DNA of 64,000 bases from JAFGUF01 sp040883315 (GTDB lineage Bacteria > Bacillota > Clostridia > Christensenellales > UMGS416): contig JBFLKU010000027.1 of the NCBI GenBank assembly GCA_040883315.1, forward strand, positions 1 through 64,000, written 5' to 3'. The translations under genes and the position numbers were made by a program. This document shows, piece after piece, positions 17,714-24,956 of the stretch. Each line of letters starts with the position of its first letter. The stretch's first letter is position 1. The notes under the pieces are model-generated. The model was not told the DNA's origin. It saw only the letters and a list, made by a program, of their open reading frames with translations, and made no database searches.

Positions 17714-18496
17714 ATGAGTCTTAAGATATATAATTTGAGCCATACGTTTGAACAATTTATGCCTGAATGGCCTTCGCACCCAGGTGTGGATATAGACATA
17801 TCAAAATTTCATGCCAAAGACGGTGTGTATGAGGTGAACTGGGAAGGAATAATGCACAGAGGCACACATATGGATGCACCTTTGCACGTGACAGAAAACA
17901 CACCCGGAATTTCAGAATATCCGCTTTGGAGGCTTTGCGGCACAGGAGTTGCTATTTCCATTCCTAAAGGCAAGTGGGGAATAATCACACCGGAGGATTT
18001 AGAAAACGCAGAGCCAAAAATACAACAAGGTGACATAGTGATGATAAACACTGGCTTCCATCACAAGTGGGCAGACAGTGATGAATATTTTGCATATGGC
18101 TGCGGAATAAACGGAGCAGGCGCAGACTGGCTTGTTAAGAAAAAAGTGAAACTGGTGGGATACGGATGCCAAGCAAACGACCACCCTATTGCCACTAAAT
18201 TAGTTGACCACGGTCTTGGACCATCTCTTCCACATTTGATAGATGAATGGAAAAAAGAGTATGGACGTGACCCGAAGGTAGACTTCCCTAATTGGGAGGA
18301 CGGACACAAAAACTTGATGGTAAAAGGCGGCATCCCCGGAATAGAGAATATCGGAGGAGACCTAGACAAAGTGACAGGAAAAAGATGCTTTTTTATGGCA
18401 TTTCCATGGCGCTGGGATGGCGGCGACGGATGCGTTGTGCGAGTGCTGGCAATATTAGACCCAGACCAAGAATTTAAATTTGAGACAGGCAAATAG
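17714..18496 (+). CDS. cyclase-family metal hydrolase 2; probable dihydrophloroglucinol cyclohydrolase
   Basis: A 260-residue protein of the same cyclase family as its upstream neighbour, with the full metal motif His48, His52, Asp54 and His58 (HRGTHMDAPLH) and the later NDHPIAT block. Known dihydrophloroglucinol cyclohydrolase is a Mn-dependent member of this family that hydrolyses the C-C bond of the cyclic 1,3-diketone. With intact ligands this copy is the better candidate for that step. Formamidase or isatin-hydrolase-like activity is an alternative if the cluster serves another ring compound. AAAGGAG precedes the ATG. Confidence 0.78.
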   Translation: MSLKIYNLSHTFEQFMPEWPSHPGVDIDISKFHAKDGVYEVNWEGIMHRGTHMDAPLHVTENTPGISEYPLWRLCGTGVAISIPKGKWGIITPEDLENAEPKIQQGDIVMINTGFHHKWADSDEYFAYGCGINGAGADWLVKKKVKLVGYGCQANDHPIATKLVDHGLGPSLPHLIDEWKKEYGRDPKVDFPNWEDGHKNLMVKGGIPGIENIGGDLDKVTGKRCFFMAFPWRWDGGDGCVVRVLAILDPDQEFKFETGK

Positions 18497-18615
18497 AATT
18501 TCGAAAATTAAATAGGCTGATTTTAAAATGGAAAAGCTATACTGCTCAACGGGCAAAAAGTATTAGCCCAGTGAAGCTAAGAATATATTTAACCGGCAAG
18601 GATGTGAAATAAACT

Positions 18616-20286
18616 ATGAATAACGCAGATAAGATAAAGAAAGCTTTAAATGAATGGAAAGAAAAAACTTTATCAAAAATGCTAAATAGAAGCAGCGAGA
18701 GAAAAGAAAGCTTTAGAAACTCTTCTGGGTTTAATGTAGAGAGATTATATACTCCTCTTGATAATGAGAATACAGAATATAATGAAAAAATCGGATTCCC
18801 AGGTGAATATCCGTTCACTAGAGGAGTGCAGCCCACTATGTATAGAGGTCGATTTTGGACTATGAGACAATATTCTGGCTTTGCTACTGCGCAGGAATCT
18901 AACCAGAGGTATAAGTATCTTCTAGAGCAGGGGCAGACAGGAATATCAATAGCTTTCGATCTGCCTACTCAGATTGGCTATGACTCTGATGATGCTATAT
19001 CAGAAGGAGAAGTAGGAAAAGTAGGTGTAGCAATCGATACACTTGCAGATATGGAAGTGCTTTTTGATGGAATACCACTAAATAAAGTGAGCACATCAAT
19101 GACTATAAATGCATCTGCTGCGGTTTTGCTGGCAATGTATATAGTAGTGGCTGAAAACCAAGGAGTGAAGCCAAACGAGCTGAAGGGCACTATTCAAAAT
19201 GATATATTAAAGGAGTATGCAGCAAGAGGAACATACATATTCCCACCCTCTCATTCAATGAGACTGATTACTGATATATTTGAGTATGCAGCAGAAAACA
19301 TTCCCAATTGGAACACTATATCAATTTCCGGATACCATATCAGAGAAGCAGGCTCCACGGCTGTTCAGGAAGTGGCGTTTACTATCGCAGACGGCATAGC
19401 CTATGTAGAGGCTGCACTGAAAGCAGGGCTGGATGTAGACGACTTCGCAGGAAGACTGTCATTTTTCTTCAATGCACATAATGATTTATTTGAAGAGATT
19501 GCCAAATTCCGTGCCGCCAGACGCCTATGGGCAAAAATAATGAAAGAAAGATTCAACGCACAAAATGCTCGCTCATGTATGATGCGCTTCCACACACAAA
19601 CAGGCGGAAGCACCTTGACAGCACAGCAGCCTGACAACAATATAGTGCGTGTTACTATACAAACCCTAGCTGCAGTTCTGGGCGGAACACAATCACTTCA
19701 TACAAATTCTAAAGATGAAGCGCTGGCACTGCCTACAGAGGAATCGGTACGCATAGCTCTGAGAACACAGCAGATTGTTGCCAATGAATCTGGCGTGTGC
19801 GACACCATAGATCCAATGGCAGGCTCATACTATGTGGAGAAACTGACCGACCAGATAGAAGAGGCAGCACTGAAATATATTGAAAAGATTGATGAAATGG
19901 GTGGGGCTGTTAAGGCAATTGAAAAGGGATATATACAAAAAGAAATAGCTGACAGTGCCTATAGATATCAAAAAGAAATCGAGAGCGATGAACGCATTGT
20001 TGTGGGTGTGAATAAATTCCAAATAGAAGAAAAGCCTGCAGAAGGGCTGCTTCGCATAGACCCAGAGGTAGAAAGAGTGCAGGTAGATAGACTGAAGGCA
20101 TTCAAAGCATCTAGAGACAATGAAAAGGTGCAGGAGAAGCTGAACGCACTGGAAGCGGCTGCAAAAACAGACAGCAATCTTATGCCTTATATAATTGATG
20201 CAGTAAGAGTATATGCCTCAGAAGGAGAGATTTGCATTGTATTGCGCAAGGTATTCGGTGAATACTCTCCAACGGAAATAGTTTAA
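18616..20286 (+). CDS. methylmalonyl-CoA mutase large (catalytic) subunit
   Basis: A 556-residue catalytic subunit without the B12 domain, the split form found in many Clostridia and archaea. Residues that separate methylmalonyl-CoA mutase from isobutyryl-CoA mutase are of the methylmalonyl kind: Tyr86 in MRQYSGF and Arg204 in AARGTY. They correspond to the carboxylate-binding Tyr89 and Arg207 of the Propionibacterium enzyme. His241 in GYHIREAG is the usual radical-site histidine. It interconverts succinyl-CoA and (R)-methylmalonyl-CoA with adenosylcobalamin. The next genes are the B12 subunit, MeaB, epimerase and carboxyltransferase, a full local set. Confidence 0.93.
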   Translation: MNNADKIKKALNEWKEKTLSKMLNRSSERKESFRNSSGFNVERLYTPLDNENTEYNEKIGFPGEYPFTRGVQPTMYRGRFWTMRQYSGFATAQESNQRYKYLLEQGQTGISIAFDLPTQIGYDSDDAISEGEVGKVGVAIDTLADMEVLFDGIPLNKVSTSMTINASAAVLLAMYIVVAENQGVKPNELKGTIQNDILKEYAARGTYIFPPSHSMRLITDIFEYAAENIPNWNTISISGYHIREAGSTAVQEVAFTIADGIAYVEAALKAGLDVDDFAGRLSFFFNAHNDLFEEIAKFRAARRLWAKIMKERFNAQNARSCMMRFHTQTGGSTLTAQQPDNNIVRVTIQTLAAVLGGTQSLHTNSKDEALALPTEESVRIALRTQQIVANESGVCDTIDPMAGSYYVEKLTDQIEEAALKYIEKIDEMGGAVKAIEKGYIQKEIADSAYRYQKEIESDERIVVGVNKFQIEEKPAEGLLRIDPEVERVQVDRLKAFKASRDNEKVQEKLNALEAAAKTDSNLMPYIIDAVRVYASEGEICIVLRKVFGEYSPTEIV

Positions 20287-20311
20287 TATGAATGATGTGG
20301 AGGATAAATGA

Positions 20312-20716
20312 GTGTCAAATAAAATAATAAGGGTGCTTGTGGCGAAGCCGGGATTGGACGGACACGACAGAGGCGCAAAAGTGATTGCCAGATCTCTGCG
20401 TGATGCAGGTATGGAAGTTATCTATACAGGGCTAAGACAAACCCCTGAACAGATAGTATCAGCCAGCATACAGGAAGACGTTGATGTAGTAGCTGTAAGT
20501 ATTTTATCAGGTGCACATAATCATCTGCTTCCAAAGATAGTAAAGCTGCTGAAGGAAAACGAAGCAGACGACATGCTGGTGATATGCGGCGGCATTATTC
20601 CGGAAGAAGATATTCCTTTTCTCAAGAAAAACGGAATTTCAGAGGTGTTTACACCTGGAACGAAAACACAGGATGTAGTTGACTACATCAACGATGCAGT
20701 GAATAAAAGAAAATGA
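20312..20716 (+). CDS. methylmalonyl-CoA mutase small, B12-binding subunit
   Basis: A 134-residue cobalamin-binding domain. The base-off motif D-x-H-x-x-G is Asp16, His18 and Gly21 in LDGHDRG; His18 would ligate cobalt. The later GGIIPEEDI and FTPGT segments match the nucleotide-tail pocket. It pairs with the 556-residue subunit just upstream. The GTG start at 20312 is needed, because the nearby ATG runs into a stop. The gene overlaps meaB by four bases (ATGA). Confidence 0.93.
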   Translation: MSNKIIRVLVAKPGLDGHDRGAKVIARSLRDAGMEVIYTGLRQTPEQIVSASIQEDVDVVAVSILSGAHNHLLPKIVKLLKENEADDMLVICGGIIPEEDIPFLKKNGISEVFTPGTKTQDVVDYINDAVNKRK

Positions 20717-21693
20717 TTACGAATCACAAAGAGCTTGTTGACAAAATGCTCAATGGCAGCCGATATGCATTAGCAAAAACAATTACAATGATTGAGAACT
20801 CTTCAAAGGATACGTCAAAAATATTGAAGATGGTTTATCCGCATATAGGCGATGCTGATGTTATAGGGATAACCGGATCTCCAGGTGCTGGTAAAAGCAC
20901 ACTGATAGACAAGCTGGTAAAAGAGCTGAGAAAACAAAACAAAAAGGTAGCGATAATATCTGTTGATCCAAGCAGCCCATTTACAGGTGGAGCTATACTG
21001 GGAGACAGAATAAGAATGCCGGAACTGTCTCTGGATGATGGAGTATACATGCGAAGCATGAGCAGCAGAGGGAACCTAGGCGGGCTTTCAACTGCCACAT
21101 ATTTTGCTGCCATAGTATTGGATGCATGCGGGTTTGACAGCGTAATCATTGAGACTGTAGGTGTTGGACAGTCAGAAGTGGACATAATAAAAATCGCTGA
21201 CACTGTTGTTATAGTGATAGCACCTGGAATGGGTGACGATATTCAGGCGATAAAAGCGGGTGTATTGGAAACGGGAGATGTGTTTGCCATTAATAAATGC
21301 GACAAGGATGGAGCAGACACTTTGAAGCGAGAGATAGAGTATATGCTTAACCAGAGCAATACCAATGAGAAGATGTGGAATCCGCCTGTTGTTATGACTG
21401 ATTCTTTGCATAATACAGGGATTGATGAATTGATTAATGAGATATATAGACATAGAAAGAATACGCTGGAGCAATCTGACAGACGGGAATGGGACAGAGA
21501 AAAGCTAAAGCAGCAGATAATATGCTTGATGGAAAATGAATTTAAGCAGGCACTAAAGGAAAAGTTCAGCAAATATGAAAATATTGACCAAGTATTAGAT
21601 GAAGTGATATCAGGCGAAGCTGATATAGCCGATATAGTAGAAAAGAATATCACATCTATTACTAGCTCTGATGATAAAAAGATACTATATTGA
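20713..21693 (+). CDS. meaB: methylmalonyl-CoA mutase-associated GTPase MeaB
   Basis: A 326-residue P-loop GTPase of the MeaB/ArgK family. The Walker A loop is GSPGAGKST near residue 55, followed by the VDPSSPFTGGAILGDRIRM switch region, the ETVGVGQSE loop and the NKCD base-recognition motif. It protects the mutase from inactivation and gates delivery of adenosylcobalamin. Its overlap with the B12 subunit gene fits this role. Confidence 0.93.
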   Translation: MITNHKELVDKMLNGSRYALAKTITMIENSSKDTSKILKMVYPHIGDADVIGITGSPGAGKSTLIDKLVKELRKQNKKVAIISVDPSSPFTGGAILGDRIRMPELSLDDGVYMRSMSSRGNLGGLSTATYFAAIVLDACGFDSVIIETVGVGQSEVDIIKIADTVVIVIAPGMGDDIQAIKAGVLETGDVFAINKCDKDGADTLKREIEYMLNQSNTNEKMWNPPVVMTDSLHNTGIDELINEIYRHRKNTLEQSDRREWDREKLKQQIICLMENEFKQALKEKFSKYENIDQVLDEVISGEADIADIVEKNITSITSSDDKKILY

Positions 21694-21708
21694 GATAGGA
21701 GTAAAAGA

Positions 21709-22110
21709 ATGAAAACATTAAAAATTGATCATATAGGAATTGCAGTGAAGGACTTGAAAGAAGCAGCTGAATTCTACAGAAATCTTGGACTGGAAATTGA
21801 AAGTGATGAAACTGTAGATAGCCAGAAGGTGACTGTTGGATTTATTCCGTGCGGGGATAGCGAAATAGAGCTGCTAGAGGCAACATCGCCAGAGAGCCCT
21901 GTAGCAAAATTTATTGAGAAAAACGGAGAAGGCATCCATCACATTGCACTTCGTGTAGATGATATAGAAGCTGCAATAGAAGAAATGAAAGCAAAAGGAA
22001 TTAGGATGATAGATGAAGAGCCGCGCTACGGTGCCGGCGGAGGCAGGATAGCATTTGTGCATCCAAAACCTGCAAAAGGTGTTCTATTAGAGCTCGTGGA
22101 GCGCAAATGA
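21709..22110 (+). CDS. mce: methylmalonyl-CoA epimerase
   Basis: A 133-residue vicinal-oxygen-chelate protein with two beta-alpha-beta modules. Metal ligands are visible as the early His in IDHIGIAV, the second His in GIHHIALRV and the Glu in LLELVERK. It converts (S)- to (R)-methylmalonyl-CoA, linking the mutase and the carboxyltransferase. Its place between meaB and the carboxyltransferase gene agrees. Confidence 0.93.
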   Translation: MKTLKIDHIGIAVKDLKEAAEFYRNLGLEIESDETVDSQKVTVGFIPCGDSEIELLEATSPESPVAKFIEKNGEGIHHIALRVDDIEAAIEEMKAKGIRMIDEEPRYGAGGGRIAFVHPKPAKGVLLELVERK

Positions 22111-22131
22111 CAAAACTATTTTGGGGGACAT

Positions 22132-23676
22132 ATGAACAAGAAAATTAATGATTTTGTGAAAATTAAAAAGAAGGCCATGGAAGGCTCAGGCGAAGTAGGC
22201 CGTAGCAAGCAGCATGCCAAAGGCAAGCTGACGGCGAGAGAGAGAGTTGACCTTCTATTTGATAAAGGTACATTTGTAGAAACCAATTTATTCGTAGAAA
22301 CAAATGCGACTTCATTTGGCATGGAAGACAAGCGAAATGCAGGCGATGGAGTTATAACCGGATATGGAATGGTAGATGGAAGGCCAGTCTGCGTGATGTC
22401 ACAGGATTTCACTTTTATGGGTGGAGCCTTGGGAGAAATGAATGCTGCCAAAATAGTGAGAGTGATGGAAATGGCCTATAAAAACGGAATGCCCTTCATC
22501 ACGCTTAATGACTCTGGTGGTGCAAGAATACAAGAGGGAGTAAACTCCTTAAAAGGATATGGCGATATTTTCTATCTGAATACTAGATTATCAGGCGTTA
22601 TACCTCAGATATCTGCCATAATGGGGCCTTGTGCAGGTGGTGCTGTATATTCACCTGCAATCACAGACTTTATATTTATGGTGGATAAAACCAGCAATAT
22701 GTGCATAACCGGAACAAAAGTTATAAAAGCTGTAACCGGAGAGGAAGTTACCATAGAGCAGCTGGGCGGCGCATCATTGCACAATTCGGTAAGTGGTGTA
22801 GCTCATTTCAAAAGCAACAATGAAAAAGACTGTATAGAAGATATCAAGAAGCTTCTTTCATATCTGCCCAGCAATAACAAGGCAGAATGTGTGAAGCAGG
22901 AAGTGCCCAAATGGCAGCTGATAAAAGACGAAAGATTGAATCATATCGTTCCTGAAAACAGTAACAAGCCATACAACATGCTTGAGATAATAGACAGAGT
23001 GATGGACAGAGGAAGTGTTTATCAGGTGCATAAAGACTATGCTCCCAATATTATCACAGCCTTTGCCAGATTAAATGGCTCACCTGTTGGAGTGGTAGCA
23101 AATCAACCAATACACATGGCTGGATGTCTGGAGAGCAATTCATCTGATAAGGCAGCGAGATTTGTGAGATTCTGTGACTGTTTCAATATACCTATAATTA
23201 CATTTACAGATGTACCGGGGTATTTGCCGGGAGTGGCACAGGAGCACGGCGGCATCATCCGCCACGGAGCAAAGATGCTTTATGCATTCGCAGAGGCAAC
23301 TGTTCCAAAGATTAATGTGATAATCAGAAAATCATATGGCGGGGCATATGTTTCGATGAACAGCCTTCACCTAGGTGCAGATTTTGTATTTGCATGGCCT
23401 TCGGCTGAAGTTGCAGTTATGGGAGCTGAAGGAGCAATAGACCTGCTGTTCTTTAGAGAATTGAAAAATTCTGATGACCCGCAAAAGCTTCGCGAAGAAA
23501 AACTGGAGCAATATCGTTCTGAGCTGTGTAATCCTTATGAAGCTGCAAAGCGAGGATTTGTTACAGATATTATTTTGCCGGAAGATACTAGAGAAACCTT
23601 GGTGACTGCACTAGGCATGATAAGCAACAAGCAAGATAAGCTGCCGGACAAAAAGCACGGCAATATACCTTTGTAG
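22132..23676 (+). CDS. acyl-CoA carboxylase/methylmalonyl-CoA decarboxylase carboxyltransferase subunit
   Basis: A 514-residue carboxyltransferase with two crotonase-like halves, of the PccB/MmdA/12S transcarboxylase type. The N-terminal HAKGKLTARERVDLLFDKGTF block, the central GPCAGGAVYSPA oxyanion loop and the C-terminal KSYGGAYVSMNS loop are all present. It moves CO2 between methylmalonyl-CoA or propionyl-CoA and a biotin carrier. No biotin carrier, biotin carboxylase or membrane decarboxylase subunit is visible in the window. It could be part of a decarboxylase, a transcarboxylase or propionyl-CoA carboxylase. It is the last gene of the run; I see no clear terminator in the 75 bases after it. 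Confidence 0.9.
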   Translation: MNKKINDFVKIKKKAMEGSGEVGRSKQHAKGKLTARERVDLLFDKGTFVETNLFVETNATSFGMEDKRNAGDGVITGYGMVDGRPVCVMSQDFTFMGGALGEMNAAKIVRVMEMAYKNGMPFITLNDSGGARIQEGVNSLKGYGDIFYLNTRLSGVIPQISAIMGPCAGGAVYSPAITDFIFMVDKTSNMCITGTKVIKAVTGEEVTIEQLGGASLHNSVSGVAHFKSNNEKDCIEDIKKLLSYLPSNNKAECVKQEVPKWQLIKDERLNHIVPENSNKPYNMLEIIDRVMDRGSVYQVHKDYAPNIITAFARLNGSPVGVVANQPIHMAGCLESNSSDKAARFVRFCDCFNIPIITFTDVPGYLPGVAQEHGGIIRHGAKMLYAFAEATVPKINVIIRKSYGGAYVSMNSLHLGADFVFAWPSAEVAVMGAEGAIDLLFFRELKNSDDPQKLREEKLEQYRSELCNPYEAAKRGFVTDIILPEDTRETLVTALGMISNKQDKLPDKKHGNIPL

Positions 23677-23751
23677 TCGAGATTTATCTATATTATTAGC
23701 GGAGAATTATTTTAGGCAAAAATTGATATTTGAAGAGGTGTGATAAATTAT

Positions 23752-24555
23752 CTATATTTTTACTACTTCATAGCTATTATATAGCCAGTTTCCCATCAGT
23801 ATTTGGCTATCTTCTAATACATCTCCCATTCCAGTTATAATTTTTACAGCTTCGCTGACCTGAGATGCAGCGCACATTGCAACTGTGCATGCAGGACTAG
23901 CAGCGGATGACTTTTGATTGAATTTTGGGTATATATTTTTTAAAACGGGATTATTGGCTACAGATGAAACCTGAAACTGTGCATTTCCGATGGCACCATG
24001 CACTAAAGGGATATTTTGCTTAATGCAGGAATTTTCTAAAATGATTTTTGATTCAGAGTTATCTAGTGCATCGATGCAAAGACTTGAATTTTTGATAAGT
24101 GAATCGGCGTTTGAAGAGTCAACTTTGACTTGGTGTATTTCTGTTTTTATAGCGGAGTTAATATAGCTGATTCTTTCTTTAGCACATTTTACTTTGGGAG
24201 TGCCGATATTCTTCTCACTGCTGATAATCTGACGGTTAAGGTTTTGCTCTTCGAAAACATCATGATCAATAAGAACGAGGCTGCCAATGCCCAGTCTAGC
24301 TAGCAGCTCGCAAACAAATCCTCCAAGACCACCGCATCCGGCGATACATACTCTGGAACGCATTAGATTTATTTGACCCTGTGTGCCCAGCAAAATGACA
24401 TTTCCAAGGTATCTATAAGGGATTATATCATTAGAAAGCAGATCGATTTCGGCATCTATAAGGGATAGTTTTTTTTCCGCAGAATATGCTCTAACAGCTG
24501 AAAGCCTTGCGATTTTTTTATCATCGATTATTTCATAGTATTTTTTTAAATTCAT
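23752..24555 (-). CDS. ThiF/MoeB/HesA-family E1-like adenylyltransferase
   Basis: About 267 residues with the E1 nucleotide fold: GCGGLGG, then LIDHD, then the NLNRQ helix with its Arg and Gln, and the CIDALDN segment. A Cys near SPACTVAMC could be catalytic. The paired CxxC zinc knuckles of classic MoeB are not evident. The family adenylates the C-terminal Gly-Gly of MoaD or ThiS. The MoaD-like protein at 10909 is a fitting partner, and the neighbouring operon looks related to pterin cofactors. A promoter lies directly before ATG 24555 with no ribosome site, suggesting a leaderless message. An upstream ATG at 24612 is possible. Confidence 0.82.
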   Translation of the reverse strand: MNLKKYYEIIDDKKIARLSAVRAYSAEKKLSLIDAEIDLLSNDIIPYRYLGNVILLGTQGQINLMRSRVCIAGCGGLGGFVCELLARLGIGSLVLIDHDVFEEQNLNRQIISSEKNIGTPKVKCAKERISYINSAIKTEIHQVKVDSSNADSLIKNSSLCIDALDNSESKIILENSCIKQNIPLVHGAIGNAQFQVSSVANNPVLKNIYPKFNQKSSAASPACTVAMCAASQVSEAVKIITGMGDVLEDSQILMGNWLYNSYEVVKI

Positions 24556-24561
24556 ACTATG

Positions 24562-24590
24562 ATTATAATAAATATTTAGTCTAAGCACAA
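24562..24590 (-). promoter_or_regulatory. promoter of the ThiF-like gene
   Basis: On the minus strand TTGTGC (24590-24585) and TATAAT (24567-24562) are separated by 17 bases. The -10 box ends six bases before the ATG at 24555, so the message would start at or next to the start codon. No Shine-Dalgarno sequence is visible. Confidence 0.55.
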
Positions 24591-24795
24591 CAAGTTTCAA
24601 TACATAAAACATATTTTATATGCTGTATATATATGGTATAATTATTTGGAATAAAAATCTAAAAATAGTGATACAAGAATATATTGGCAATAGAACAATT
24701 TGATAATTGAAGCTTTACTGCATCGACTAATGTGTTTTATTCTGATATTGATTTGAAATAAAGTATTAGAATAAGAAAAATAAATAATTTTATTT

Positions 24796-24888
24796 AGCTT
24801 TGAGCAAACGGACCTAAAGCCTAGTGCCATGGACGTTTGCCGGGGTATATCCGGAAACAGATATGCCTTCCGTGTTTGAAAAGAAGCA
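24796..24888 (+). promoter_or_regulatory. candidate Moco/Tuco-type riboswitch aptamer
   Basis: A structured, GC-richer island in the otherwise AT-rich 400-base leader of the ECF operon. GCTT (24797-24800) can pair with AAGC (24884-24887). AAACGG pairs with CCG-TG-TTT with a small bulge. A hairpin GGTATATC/GATATGCC is followed by TTCCGT and then TTTGAAAAG. As I remember the E. coli moaA leader, this order (hairpin, then a CC-rich link, then the closing P2 strand, then GGAAAG) is the same. A competing stem AAAAGA..GCAT / ATGC..TCTTTT overlaps the 3' side and could act as the switch. The operon context (MobB-like, pterin-like domains) fits. The call is by eye only. Confidence 0.5.
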
Positions 24889-24956
24889 TCTTGGTATGCG
24901 TCTCTTTTCGTGTGTAAAAATAGGGCGCTTTTTTGTGCCGAAAAAAGGAGAAAACA

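Noticed and set aside
18616..20716. Isobutyryl-CoA or 2-hydroxyisobutyryl-CoA mutase
   Set aside because: Tyr86 and Arg204 match the carboxylate-binding pair of methylmalonyl-CoA mutase, and epimerase and carboxyltransferase genes follow.
24796..24888. Cyclic di-GMP, cobalamin, TPP, FMN or THF riboswitch
   Set aside because: None of the core sequence boxes that I know for those classes is present; the order of stems fits the Moco/Tuco pattern better.
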